Part shown: positions 32,548-40,574 of the stretch, in pieces
Numbering within the stretch: position 1 is the stretch's first letter
Layout of the letters: each line of letters starts with the position of its first letter
Source of the DNA: Brevibacillus fluminis
Lineage (GTDB): Bacteria > Bacillota > Bacilli > Brevibacillales > Brevibacillaceae
Assembly: GCF_003710825.1 (NCBI RefSeq)
Contig: NZ_RHHQ01000012.1
Span: 620,001-684,000 of the forward strand
Direction of reading: 5' to 3'
DNA length: 64,000 nt
Notes under the pieces: generated by a model
Told to the model about the DNA's origin: nothing
The model's input: the letters and a program-made list of their open reading frames with translations, nothing else
Database searches by the model: none
Translations under genes and position numbers: made by a program

Positions 32548-35070
32548 ATGGCAGCAAATAAAACCAAGAGAAAAAAGAAGAGCAAGTTGCCGCTTTTGGT
32601 CATCTCGTTTTTCGTCTTTCTTCTCTTGAGCATCTTTGGGGGATACTTCGCGTTACTGTATGCAGGTCAGCAACTGATTGACCCGCAAAAACTGGAGGAT
32701 ATCAAAACAGAAGCTTCAGTGATTTATGACAAAAATGGAAAACAGGTTGGCACGTTGGCGGTTCAGGAGACACGCGACTATGTGCCGATCAGCAAAATGC
32801 CGCCGAACCTGATCAACGCATTCGTTTCCGTGGAAGACAGACGATTCTTCGAGCATAACGGCGTTGACTTGTTCCGGGTGGGAGGAGCGATCCTCAAAGA
32901 CGTTCAGCAAGGCTCGATGGCTGAAGGGGGAAGTACAATCACCCAGCAGCTGGCGAAAAACGTGTTTCTCTCTCATGAGAAAACATTCTGGCGAAAAACG
33001 AAAGAGATGAGCATCGCCATCAGTTTGGAGCGTAAATACTCCAAGGATGAAATCATGGAGATGTATTTGAATAAAATTTACTTGGGGCATGGTGTCTACG
33101 GCGTCGAAGCCGCCTCCCAGCTTTATTTCAACAAGCACGTTGAAGATCTTGATAACGCTGAAGTGGCCATGCTCGCTGCGATTCCAAAAGCGCCGTCCAC
33201 CTATTCGCCGTTTGCCAAGCCGGCATTGGCGAAAGAGCGCCGCGACACCATCTTGCGGCTGATGAGCGAGCAAGGGTACATTACAGCAGAGCAAAAGCAG
33301 CAAGCGCAAGCCGAGCCGCTGCCGACACGTAAAAACCCGACGGAAGCCGGTATCAAGCCTGGCTATGAAGCGTACGTCGATTACGTGGTACAGGAAGCCG
33401 AAGACAAATACGGCGTGCCGGAAGAGATGCTGTACCGCGGCGGATGGGACATTTACACCGCGCTCGACACCAAGGTGCAGGATGCCATGATCAAGCAGTT
33501 CAAGAACAGCGACAACTTCCCGGCCGATGGACCGAAGCAACAGGTCGAGGGCGCGATGGTCGTGCTTGATCAGCATACAGGCGGGATCGCCGGCTTAATG
33601 GGCGGCCGCAGCTATGTGCACAAAGGCTTCAGCCATGCGACCGATATGCGCAGACAGCCGGGGTCGACCTTTAAACCGCTCGCTGTGTATGCGCCGGCGA
33701 TCGATATGGGGAAAGCCAACCTGTACAGCCAATTGAATAACATGCGGCAAAATTTCAATGGTTATGAACCGCGAAATTACAATAACCAATACAGCAAGAC
33801 GATCTCCATCCAGGATGCGGTGGCACAGTCCATCAACGTGCCTGCTGTGTCGCTGCTGAATGATGTCGGAATCAGCAATTCGCTCGATTACTTGAAAAAA
33901 TTCGGCATTCAGCTCGACCCGCAAAATGACCGCAACCTGGCCATCGCGCTCGGTGGTTTGAGCAAAGGGACATCGCCGCTGGAAATGGCGCAAGCGTATT
34001 CCGCTTTTGCCGATGGGGGCAAAATGTCCAAAGGCTATGTGATCACGAAGATTTCGAATGATAAGATGGGCTTTGAAAAATCGGTGGCACCAGAGCAATC
34101 GCAAGTCATTTCTGCTCAAACCGCTTGGGATATGCACCAACTGCTGGCAGGCGTCGTACAATACGGAACCGGGAAAAACGCCCGGATCAAAGGCTTCGAT
34201 GTCGTCGGGAAAACGGGAACCACGCAGTCGACATTAGTCAACGGTGCTGACAAGGACGCATGGTTCGTGGGATATACACCAGAATATTTGGGCGCAGTTT
34301 GGATGGGCTTCGATACCGAAGATAAGAGCCATGTCATGCGCAAGGAAAGCGGCATTCCAGCGAAAATGTTCTCCAAGGTTATGTCGGAGGCATTAGAAGG
34401 GGTCAAATCCAAAGGATTTACCCGACCGGATGGTGCGAAAGATGAGCAGCCGCCGGAACAGGAAGTGGCTGGACCACAGCTTGCAGCGGATTTGACAATC
34501 GATGGCGATAAGCTGAAAGTGGTGTTGAGCTGGATTGGCAACGAGGGCTCGGACGTAACGTATGATATTTACCGTTTCGCCGACTCGATCGATAAGAAAG
34601 AGCTGATCGCAGCAGACGTGAAGGACACGTCCTATGTCGACACGTTGACACAACCGACGATGTACTCGTATTTGGTAGTCCGGCGCGATGCTCAAGGCGT
34701 GGAAGGTCCTCCATCCAATGTGGCCAAAATCGATACAGCCAAGCTGGATAAATTGCTGGAAGATGCGAAGCAGCATGATGACCAGAATCAAGGCGACGGC
34801 CAAGGGGATCAACAGCCGCCATTGGATAACCAGGGGCAACAGACGGGCGACCCGAATCAGCCGTCAGATGGCAGCCAAACGGGACAGCCGGGTATGGACA
34901 ATCAAGGGCAGCCGATTCCGCCGACTGGCGGAGATACGCAGCCGCCGGCCGATTTCCAGCAACCGCCGAATGAAACGCCGGACAGCAGTACACAGCAAGA
35001 GCAATCAACAGACCAGCAGCCGCCGGAAAAAGAGAAGGGCAAGAAGAAGCACAAGAATAACGACAACTAG
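32548..35070 (+). CDS. Class A penicillin-binding protein (PBP1A family)
   Basis: An 840-residue bifunctional peptidoglycan synthase. A Lys-rich cytoplasmic start is followed by a TM at about residues 14-38. The GT51 transglycosylase domain has VEDRRFFEHNGVD (about 94) and GGSTITQQLAKN. The transpeptidase has STFK (about 372), SIN (about 428) and KTGTT (about 555). A fibronectin-type-III-like module (about 650-735) comes next, then a 100-residue tail very rich in Gln, Pro, Gly and Asp ending in Lys/Asn. The RBS is AGGAGG. The ECF promoter upstream links it to envelope stress. Confidence 0.95.
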   Translation: MAANKTKRKKKSKLPLLVISFFVFLLLSIFGGYFALLYAGQQLIDPQKLEDIKTEASVIYDKNGKQVGTLAVQETRDYVPISKMPPNLINAFVSVEDRRFFEHNGVDLFRVGGAILKDVQQGSMAEGGSTITQQLAKNVFLSHEKTFWRKTKEMSIAISLERKYSKDEIMEMYLNKIYLGHGVYGVEAASQLYFNKHVEDLDNAEVAMLAAIPKAPSTYSPFAKPALAKERRDTILRLMSEQGYITAEQKQQAQAEPLPTRKNPTEAGIKPGYEAYVDYVVQEAEDKYGVPEEMLYRGGWDIYTALDTKVQDAMIKQFKNSDNFPADGPKQQVEGAMVVLDQHTGGIAGLMGGRSYVHKGFSHATDMRRQPGSTFKPLAVYAPAIDMGKANLYSQLNNMRQNFNGYEPRNYNNQYSKTISIQDAVAQSINVPAVSLLNDVGISNSLDYLKKFGIQLDPQNDRNLAIALGGLSKGTSPLEMAQAYSAFADGGKMSKGYVITKISNDKMGFEKSVAPEQSQVISAQTAWDMHQLLAGVVQYGTGKNARIKGFDVVGKTGTTQSTLVNGADKDAWFVGYTPEYLGAVWMGFDTEDKSHVMRKESGIPAKMFSKVMSEALEGVKSKGFTRPDGAKDEQPPEQEVAGPQLAADLTIDGDKLKVVLSWIGNEGSDVTYDIYRFADSIDKKELIAADVKDTSYVDTLTQPTMYSYLVVRRDAQGVEGPPSNVAKIDTAKLDKLLEDAKQHDDQNQGDGQGDQQPPLDNQGQQTGDPNQPSDGSQTGQPGMDNQGQPIPPTGGDTQPPADFQQPPNETPDSSTQQEQSTDQQPPEKEKGKKKHKNNDN

Positions 35071-35095
35071 GACACAAATTAGCAAGCATCTTCTA

Positions 35096-35124
35096 TTTTC
35101 AGCTAAGCCGCCACATGCTACAAT
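35096..35124 (+). promoter_or_regulatory. Candidate sigma-A promoter for the 35164 gene
   Basis: TTTTCA and TACAAT are 17 bp apart; the -35 is weak, the -10 good. Confidence 0.4.
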
Positions 35125-35163
35125 AAAGAAAAAAGTAGGAATGTACGACGGGAGGGAATAGCG

Positions 35164-35514
35164 ATGGCAGACCTTGCAAAAGTGAATCTAAACGAATTCT
35201 TTGGAGAAAAATTAGCGTCAGCAAAGATATACTTTGAACGTGCGCTTGATTGCAAACATACCGAATTCGATGATTTGTACCCTTATATGAATGAGCAACC
35301 TCAGTTCTTCTGGTACAAACGTTATGTTGCATGGGCAGAGCTGCTTACCGTCGTCAAGCTTGCCGATCAATTGGGCATTGACTGGACACCGCAATTTTCC
35401 GAGGCGCAGGCCGAGTTCATCCGCGGCAAAGTGCTGCAAGGAAAAGTGCTGGATCATTGGTATCCCGAAGGGGATAACAAGCAAGAAGAAGAGCTTAGCG
35501 AAATGAAAGAATAA
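35164..35514 (+). CDS. Small acidic protein of unknown function
   Basis: A 116-residue soluble protein with no signal peptide, TM or metal motif. It is rich in aromatic residues (PQFFWYKRYVAWAELL) and ends in a charged tail, GDNKQEEELSEMKE. GGGAGGG lies before the ATG, its own promoter is likely, and a strong terminator follows, all signs of a real monocistronic gene. I do not recognise the family. Confidence 0.75.
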   Translation: MADLAKVNLNEFFGEKLASAKIYFERALDCKHTEFDDLYPYMNEQPQFFWYKRYVAWAELLTVVKLADQLGIDWTPQFSEAQAEFIRGKVLQGKVLDHWYPEGDNKQEEELSEMKE

Positions 35515-35524
35515 GCTGACATAC

Positions 35525-35577
35525 AAAAGGGCTAGTCCGCAGTCATCAAGCATGACGACGGGGTAGCCCTTTTTTTG
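35525..35577 (+). terminator. Rho-independent terminator
   Basis: AAAGGGCTA pairs with TAGCCCTTT and carries an inner GTCAT/ATGAC stem. Nine T follow the pairing TAGCCC. Confidence 0.85.
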
Positions 35578-35603
35578 CATGCTTTGGCTGCTCCCTTTTC
35601 TCA

Positions 35604-37088
35604 TCAATTCAACCAATGATAGACGATACCAGGCGTCTCTTCATCAGCATCCGTCGGCAAATAAAACCGGAACGGATTTTTCCAATTCAGCTGCGGCTTC
35701 GGTTGATCGGAGATGATGACCTCTGTCCCGGGCGACGCAAACGAGTACAGCTCCTCAACATCCGCATTGTGCAGCCGGATACAGCCTAGCGAGACGTCGT
35801 GCCCGATGCTCTCCGGCTTGTTGGTGCCGTGGATGGCATGGTTGGCGCTCGTGAACACCATGCCGCGCGTCCCGTACGCATTGGTCGCACTGCCGGGCTG
35901 GCTGATTTTTTGCAGGATGGAAAAGTAACCCTCGGGCGTCCGTTCCTCTCTGCCGATTCCGATCGGATATTGCCGCACCAGGTGTGGACCACTCATCACT
36001 TGCAGCTTGAACATTTTTTGCTGGACAAAAAGCTGCATCGGCTCGAGCGGGATGGCCGGCTCCGGATAAAAAGGAAGAGGGAGCACCGCGCTCATGCTTT
36101 TCCAGACGTTGTCGCCCACGAGCGCATCGGGATGATACGGAAAATCAATGTACCTCGCTTCACCCGGCAGCGCACCCTGTGATGCGCCGCCCCCTAGCTG
36201 CTTCGGAGGAACCAGGAGCTGAGGAATTGCCGGTAGGCTGTTCGCCGGATAGGGACGGGCCAGGTCATCTAATCGCTCGGGCAGTTTTCCCGTGCGCTGG
36301 TAGGTGCGGTACAGGGCATTGCGGAGCGTCAGCGTCTCTTCCAGCGCAACGCGCTCTTCATGGTACGCCTTGCGCGCGCTCGCTGCCAGCGGATCATCGC
36401 CGCAATCGCAAGCGGCGTGAAACCATTTTTCAGCCGTAATCGTATCACTAGAAGGATCATAGGTCACGATACCGCGCATCCGCTGCGGTTGGTAAAAGAG
36501 CAAAGGGGTATAAAGCGGAACGCCTTCTTCCTCCGGAACGGCGATGACCGTATACGGATGGTCGTAATACGTGCGGCGCGATTGCAAATATCGCTTCATT
36601 TGTTCGGCGAGCTGGTCGTTGGAGACAGAACCGGACACTGCGATGACTTCCGTATGGCGCAGTGACGTTTTTTTGACGGGCGCCTGTTCCACGCTTGAGG
36701 TAGCAGGAAGAGATGGCGTTGCTTCCCCGCTACGGTTTGCTGCAGGGAGCAAGACGACTGCAAGCAAAGTGAACAAGGTCAACAGGCCACGTCTTAGCCA
36801 CACCCAGGCTGATCTGCGCTTCTCTTTTCGCTTGCGCAGCATCGTCTGGTACGCATCGCGGGCTTCCTCGCTAAAGGAATTACGCTCCCGGCTGTGCATA
36901 GCCCGCCGATACGCATCGAAGGCTTTATCGGGCTCACCACGCTTTTCAAGCTCGCGTCCAAGCATCAGCCAGCCGATCGCAAGCGTCGGGTGAGCCGTCA
37001 CAAAATGCGTGTAAAAGGTGAATTCATCCGCTGTGGGATTGGCGATTAAATACGTAGCTTTAGCTTGGAGAAAATCGGTTTTGGTCAC
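35604..37088 (-). CDS. L,D-transpeptidase (YkuD) with N-terminal TPR-like and TM region
   Basis: A 494-residue protein. Residues about 1-90 look like helical TPR-type repeats (HPTLAIGWLMLGRELEKRGEPDKAFDAYRRA). A single TM follows at about 98-118 (RRGLLTLFTLLAVVLLPAA), then a linker and middle region. The C-terminal YkuD domain has HGTNKPESIGHDVSLGCIRL with catalytic Cys near residue 436. It makes 3-3 peptidoglycan cross-links or anchors proteins. The cytoplasmic TPR part is unusual for a YkuD enzyme and may bind a partner. It starts at GTG with GGGGGAT upstream. Confidence 0.88.
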   Translation of the reverse strand: MTKTDFLQAKATYLIANPTADEFTFYTHFVTAHPTLAIGWLMLGRELEKRGEPDKAFDAYRRAMHSRERNSFSEEARDAYQTMLRKRKEKRRSAWVWLRRGLLTLFTLLAVVLLPAANRSGEATPSLPATSSVEQAPVKKTSLRHTEVIAVSGSVSNDQLAEQMKRYLQSRRTYYDHPYTVIAVPEEEGVPLYTPLLFYQPQRMRGIVTYDPSSDTITAEKWFHAACDCGDDPLAASARKAYHEERVALEETLTLRNALYRTYQRTGKLPERLDDLARPYPANSLPAIPQLLVPPKQLGGGASQGALPGEARYIDFPYHPDALVGDNVWKSMSAVLPLPFYPEPAIPLEPMQLFVQQKMFKLQVMSGPHLVRQYPIGIGREERTPEGYFSILQKISQPGSATNAYGTRGMVFTSANHAIHGTNKPESIGHDVSLGCIRLHNADVEELYSFASPGTEVIISDQPKPQLNWKNPFRFYLPTDADEETPGIVYHWLN

Positions 37089-37157
37089 CAGCTATCCCCC
37101 CTACCGAAAGTATCGGAAAGAATTGGTAACATGTTTAGGCGAGGAGGAAGGAAACAG

Positions 37158-37892
37158 ATGTACTTAAAAAGCGTAACGATTTTGCGGGAGCAATTCCCCA
37201 AGAAAAATCGGGACTATCCGTTCACGATCCCGTCGTTGGCGAAAATCGATACGATTGAATTCCCCCGCAACGTCACGTTTTTTGTCGGGGAGAACGGATC
37301 GGGCAAATCGACGCTGCTGGAGGCGATCGCTTACCAGTGCGAGTTCAACACCGGGAGCGGGGGGCGCAACAATTATTATCATGTTGACCGCGGGGAAGCG
37401 GCGTTTGGCGACTACATCAGGCTATCCTGGCTGCCGAAAATGACGCAAGGCTTCTTTTTGCGGGCGGAGAGCTTTTATCAATTTGCCAGCCATGTCGATG
37501 AAACGGCACGGTTAGCCTTAAGACCCTATGAAGCGTATGGCGGTAAGTCGCTGCACGAACAGTCGCATGGGGAAGCATTTTTGGCGTTGTTCACACATCG
37601 TTTCGGGAAAAAGGGAATTTATTTGTTGGACGAGCCGGAGGCGGCGCTTTCGCCAGCGCGACAGCTTTCCTTGCTCGCAGTCATGCGGAGATTGGAGAGG
37701 GAGGGAGGATCGCAATTCATCATTGCGACCCATTCTCCGATATTATTGGGGTATCCGGGGGCGCAGATTCTTTCCTTTGATTCGGCGCCCCTGCGAGAGA
37801 TCGCCTACGAAGAGACGGATCACTATCAGATTACGCGCCGCTTTCTGGAGAATCGGCAGCGGTTTTTGACAGAACTGTTTGACGAGGTGTAG
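37158..37892 (+). CDS. Small AAA/ABC-type ATPase
   Basis: A 244-residue ATPase with Walker A VGENGSGKSTLLEAI (about residues 43-57), signature-like LHEQSHGEAFLALF and Walker B IYLLDEPEAALSP, with an H-loop in IIATHSPILLG. It belongs to the stand-alone predicted-ATPase group related to SMC/RecF heads, with no transporter domain. GAGGAGGAAGG precedes ATG 37158; the longer open frame overlaps the divergent gene and is not used. Its last 62 bases overlap the convergent trmB gene. Role unknown. Confidence 0.85.
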   Translation: MYLKSVTILREQFPKKNRDYPFTIPSLAKIDTIEFPRNVTFFVGENGSGKSTLLEAIAYQCEFNTGSGGRNNYYHVDRGEAAFGDYIRLSWLPKMTQGFFLRAESFYQFASHVDETARLALRPYEAYGGKSLHEQSHGEAFLALFTHRFGKKGIYLLDEPEAALSPARQLSLLAVMRRLEREGGSQFIIATHSPILLGYPGAQILSFDSAPLREIAYEETDHYQITRRFLENRQRFLTELFDEV

Positions 37893-38523
37893 CGAACGCT
37901 TCGGTGCGATAAATACGTTGGCCGCGTTCGGAAAAACGCTGCTCATATTCGGTCATCACATTGCCTTCTGCCTGTGCGGACTGATGTAGGTCGAAGGTGA
38001 TGTTGTGCAGCTGAAAGCCTTCGTTGGCAAATTGGTTGAGTGAAAACTCGAACAAGCTTTCGTTATCGGTTTTCAGCTCGATGTGGCCGTCTGTTGCAAG
38101 CACGCTGCGGTACAGCTCAAGAAACGTTTTATAGGTGAGACGACGCTTGTAATGGCGCGCCTTTGGCCACGGATCGCTGAAGTTGAGATAAATGCAGGTG
38201 AGCTCACCTTCCGCAAACAGGTCGGACAGCATTGCCGCATTGTACTGAACCATCGCCAAATTGGGAATGGTCTGCATCTCGGTTTTCTGCGCAGCGCGCA
38301 AAATCACCTCAGCCTTTAACTCGATGGCGATGAAATTACATTCCGGATGGCGCTCGGCCAGCGTCGTGATGAAACGACCTTTACCGCAGCCGATTTCTAC
38401 ATGGATCGGGTTGTCATTGCCAAAATGCTCGCGCCACTTCCCTTTCAACAAGGTCGGGTTGGCGACAAATACAGGGTATTGGCGCAATGTTTCTTCAGCG
38501 CCTGGAATATTTCGTAAACGCAT
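37831..38523 (-). CDS. trmB: tRNA (guanine-N7-)-methyltransferase
   Basis: A 230-residue SAM-dependent enzyme that methylates G46 of tRNA. The SAM motif is VEIGCGKGRFI near residue 40; YLNFSDPWPKARHYKRRLT is the TrmB catalytic signature, with LKTDNESLFEFS after it. The C-terminal tail, past the YRTEAFA motif, is about 20 residues longer than typical TrmB and is exactly the part encoded in the overlap with the ATPase gene. ATG 38523 has AAGGAGGAA upstream. Confidence 0.95.
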   Translation of the reverse strand: MRLRNIPGAEETLRQYPVFVANPTLLKGKWREHFGNDNPIHVEIGCGKGRFITTLAERHPECNFIAIELKAEVILRAAQKTEMQTIPNLAMVQYNAAMLSDLFAEGELTCIYLNFSDPWPKARHYKRRLTYKTFLELYRSVLATDGHIELKTDNESLFEFSLNQFANEGFQLHNITFDLHQSAQAEGNVMTEYEQRFSERGQRIYRTEAFATPRQTVLSKTAADSPESGA

Positions 38524-38558
38524 AAGTTCCTCCTTAACTGCCTCACTATCTATACCAA

Positions 38559-38586
38559 TTTATAATCTAAGCTTATCTGATTGCAA
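38559..38586 (-). promoter_or_regulatory. Candidate trmB promoter
   Basis: On the minus strand TTGCAA and TATAAA are 16 bp apart, about 35 bp ahead of the start codon. Confidence 0.4.
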
Positions 38587-38611
38587 GACAAAAGATTTGG
38601 CTTTGATGTGG

Positions 38612-38617
38612 TACAAT
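38612..38617 (+). promoter_or_regulatory. Extended -10 element for the 38652 gene
   Basis: TGGTACAAT fits the TGN-extended -10 pattern. No clear -35 at 17 bp. Confidence 0.35.
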
Positions 38618-38651
38618 AGATGGGGTATGACGATGGAAGGGGAGAAGCTTC

Positions 38652-39584
38652 ATGGCATTTCAATTAAATAGAGACGAATTGCAAAAAAATGGACGGGTCC
38701 ATTTCGGTGATTGGGTAGAGCCGGCATTGGTTCAAATAGAGCACGCGATTCAACAGCTAGAAGAGGAAGGCGGACAGCAGGTGGTGCAGTCCGGGCGCAT
38801 CATCGCGCTGCGGGCCACCGACACGAATAGGGCTTATTCCGCGTTCAAAGCGGCGCTGTATTTGGGCAAATACGATGATATGGCGAACAAAGAGCGTTTC
38901 CTCACCAAAATGGTCAAGGCGCACCATTCGTATGAACCGATTCGCGGCGAATCGATCCTGTTCATGTTCGTCGGCGTGGGCAAGCCGGTGTACGATCACA
39001 TGGTGACGTATACGGTGGGACGTCCATCGCGCATTGCAGGTGGGCAGCGCGCCAATTTGCCATGGGGCTATGAAGTTCCCGCGGAGGCAAAAGACCCGCA
39101 AGCCTACATCGACCGTGCGATGCCGATGATTCAGGAAGTTGTTGAATTGACCAAACGCGATGCAGAGCGTCCTTCCGAGCAGCTCCAGGCTGCGCGTTCG
39201 CTCTTGCCAGTCGGCTACATCATGCCGCCGTTTTTGATGGAATTCAGCGAAGAAGCACTGATCAAAAACGTGTTCCGCCAACGCTTGTTCGAGCGCGGCG
39301 CACAAGGCGCAACCGTTGATGTCGTCGGCGACATGTTCGAATGCTGCCTCAAGCTCGACCGCAATAAATGGGAGACGCTGCGCGATTACCATGGCCCGCA
39401 CACGGTCGCATGGGAAAAGGCGATGCGTACACTGCGGGACAAGCAGCTGACGATCGATGACCTTTTCACGCTGGCGGAGCGCAACCTATCCCCGGAAGAG
39501 CGCGGCAACACCAATCTGTACGAGCTCTTGATGCAAACCGTAGGAAAAGAAGCCCCGACCATGTGGGAAAAAATGAACAAATAA
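38652..39584 (+). CDS. Divergent ThyX-like (FAD-dependent thymidylate synthase fold) protein
   Basis: A 310-residue soluble protein. The order of segments resembles ThyX. An early A-x-A-x-L-x-L stretch is followed by a His-rich turn HHSYEPIRGESILFMFVGVG (ThyX: HETPFEH-x-x-FTF), then YTVGRPSRIAGGQR where ThyX has its RHRxxSxNExSxR FAD motif, then LQAARSLLPVGYIMPPFLMEF (ThyX: ARxxLP) and NVFRQRLFERGAQGAT (ThyX: NFLxLR-x4-AQ). The RHR triplet itself is missing, so normal FAD/dUMP chemistry is doubtful. ATG 38652 with GGAAGGGGAG upstream, and a strong terminator follows. Family membership is inference from motif order. Confidence 0.5.
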   Translation: MAFQLNRDELQKNGRVHFGDWVEPALVQIEHAIQQLEEEGGQQVVQSGRIIALRATDTNRAYSAFKAALYLGKYDDMANKERFLTKMVKAHHSYEPIRGESILFMFVGVGKPVYDHMVTYTVGRPSRIAGGQRANLPWGYEVPAEAKDPQAYIDRAMPMIQEVVELTKRDAERPSEQLQAARSLLPVGYIMPPFLMEFSEEALIKNVFRQRLFERGAQGATVDVVGDMFECCLKLDRNKWETLRDYHGPHTVAWEKAMRTLRDKQLTIDDLFTLAERNLSPEERGNTNLYELLMQTVGKEAPTMWEKMNK

Positions 39585-39634
39585 CATAACAGAAAAAATT
39601 TCCCCCCTTACGCAACATCGGGGTGATTCATGGA

Positions 39635-39673
39635 AAAACTTCTATTGAAGATCATTTCAATAGAAGTTTTTTT
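39635..39673 (+). terminator. Strong Rho-independent terminator
   Basis: A perfect 15-bp stem, AAAACTTCTATTGAA with its complement, encloses GATCAT and is followed by T7. Confidence 0.92.
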
Positions 39674-39715
39674 GTTTTTTGTGCAAAGAGAGGAGCGTGG
39701 ATTAGAAAAAAACAG

Positions 39716-39955
39716 CAGCAAAGGGATTTTCGGAAATAAGTGGAGCTGCGCCTTTACGATGCCCGCCAGGCGCAGCGGAAAAAGGGAAACGTCTATTGCG
39801 CCACATATCATCATCGAAATACTCCCGCCGCGCAGCGTGTGGCTTTGGGGCGCAGTTTCCCTTTTTCCGCGGAGCCGGTCATCCTCGGCCCCCAGCAGGC
39901 ATCGTAACAGCGCAGCGCAACTTATTTCCGAAAATCCCCGGGCCTCCACATCAGC
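39716..39955. repeat. Palindromic structured element, copy 1 (~240 bp)
   Basis: It is bounded by CAGC on both sides. Nested arms: a perfect 19-bp outer arm 39723-39741 with 39920-39938; GCTGCGC/GCGCAGC; CGATGCC 39757-39763 with GGCATCG 39898-39904; and a perfect 16-bp arm 39775-39790 with 39855-39870. The central loop ends in a 30-nt block (39824-39853) identical to one in copy 2 at 58964-59201. The arms differ in sequence between copies but stay complementary. It lies in the gap between the ThyX-like gene and the sigma factor. No transposase or terminal target duplication is evident. Confidence 0.85.
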
Positions 39956-39979
39956 TACTATTTATTTTTTTGAAGAAAG

Positions 39980-40005
39980 TGTAATATCCGAAACATGGTA
40001 TCGTC
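39980..40005 (+). promoter_or_regulatory. Candidate ECF autoregulatory promoter
   Basis: TGTAAT-N16-CGTC (39980-39985 and 40002-40005) resembles TGAAAC-N16-CGTC with two changes in the -35. It is 39 bp ahead of the sigma gene. An inverted repeat TGGTAT/ATACCA overlaps it. Confidence 0.4.
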
Positions 40006-40043
40006 TAATTCCATACCAACCAATTAACAAGGTGGAGGAACAA

Positions 40044-40574
40044 GTGGACAGACAAGAATCAATCAAGCGATTGTTTGAGCTCTACTGTGATGACGTATTC
40101 CGGTACTTGGTATATTACACAGGCAGCAGAGACGTGGAAGATATGGTGCAAGAAGTGTTTATTAAAGCGCTCAAAGCCTATGAGACGTTTGCGGGGCGTT
40201 CCCATCCCAAAACATGGCTGCTGACGATTGCGCGAAATACGGCAATCGACTTTGCGCGAAAAAATCGCAGGTGGAGCTTGCTGCCCGAAAGCTGGCTAAC
40301 AAATGTACAGGCAAATGAGCAAACCCCTGATGAAATCGTGACCCAAGGCGAGGAGAAGGAGCAGCTGTATGCAGCCTTGTCCCGGCTCAAGCCAAACTAT
40401 CGTGAGGTGCTGATCCTGCGTGGAATCAAGGAGCTGTCAGCGGCCCAAACTGCTGAAATTTTGGACTGTAGCGAGAACAAAGTCAACGTTACGATGCACC
40501 GCGCGATGAAAGCATTGAGAGCACAGATGGGCGATTATGCGGATGAAAGGGAGTTGATCAAGCATGTCCGATAA
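40044..40574 (+). CDS. ECF-type RNA polymerase sigma factor
   Basis: A 176-residue sigma factor. Region 2 is at residues 10-75 (LYCDDVFRYLVYYTG, DMVQEVFIKALKAYETF, KTWLLTIARNTAIDFARK) and region 4 at about 115-165 (LSRLKPNYREVLILRGIKELSAAQTAEILDCSENKVNVTMHRAMKAL). It starts at GTG 40044 with GGTGGAGGAA upstream; the longer open frame to 39630 runs through the repeat element and is spurious. The downstream membrane protein overlaps it by 11 nt and is probably its anti-sigma partner. Confidence 0.92.
   Translation: MDRQESIKRLFELYCDDVFRYLVYYTGSRDVEDMVQEVFIKALKAYETFAGRSHPKTWLLTIARNTAIDFARKNRRWSLLPESWLTNVQANEQTPDEIVTQGEEKEQLYAALSRLKPNYREVLILRGIKELSAAQTAEILDCSENKVNVTMHRAMKALRAQMGDYADERELIKHVR

Noticed and set aside
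39608..39949. Minus-strand reading frame through the palindromic element with PQSHTLRGG
   Set aside because: The frame only follows the palindrome. Copy 2 gives another frame (58904-59167) sharing just that tag, with no consistent RBS or codon pattern.
39980..40005. Exact ECF promoter before the sigma gene
   Set aside because: GAAAC near 39990 is only 7 bp from CGTC. The properly spaced -35 is TGTAAT, so it is reported only as a weak candidate.
39630..40043. Long N-terminal extension of the ECF sigma factor
   Set aside because: It would translate a terminator and the repeat element. GTG 40044 has a good RBS and gives the normal sigma length.
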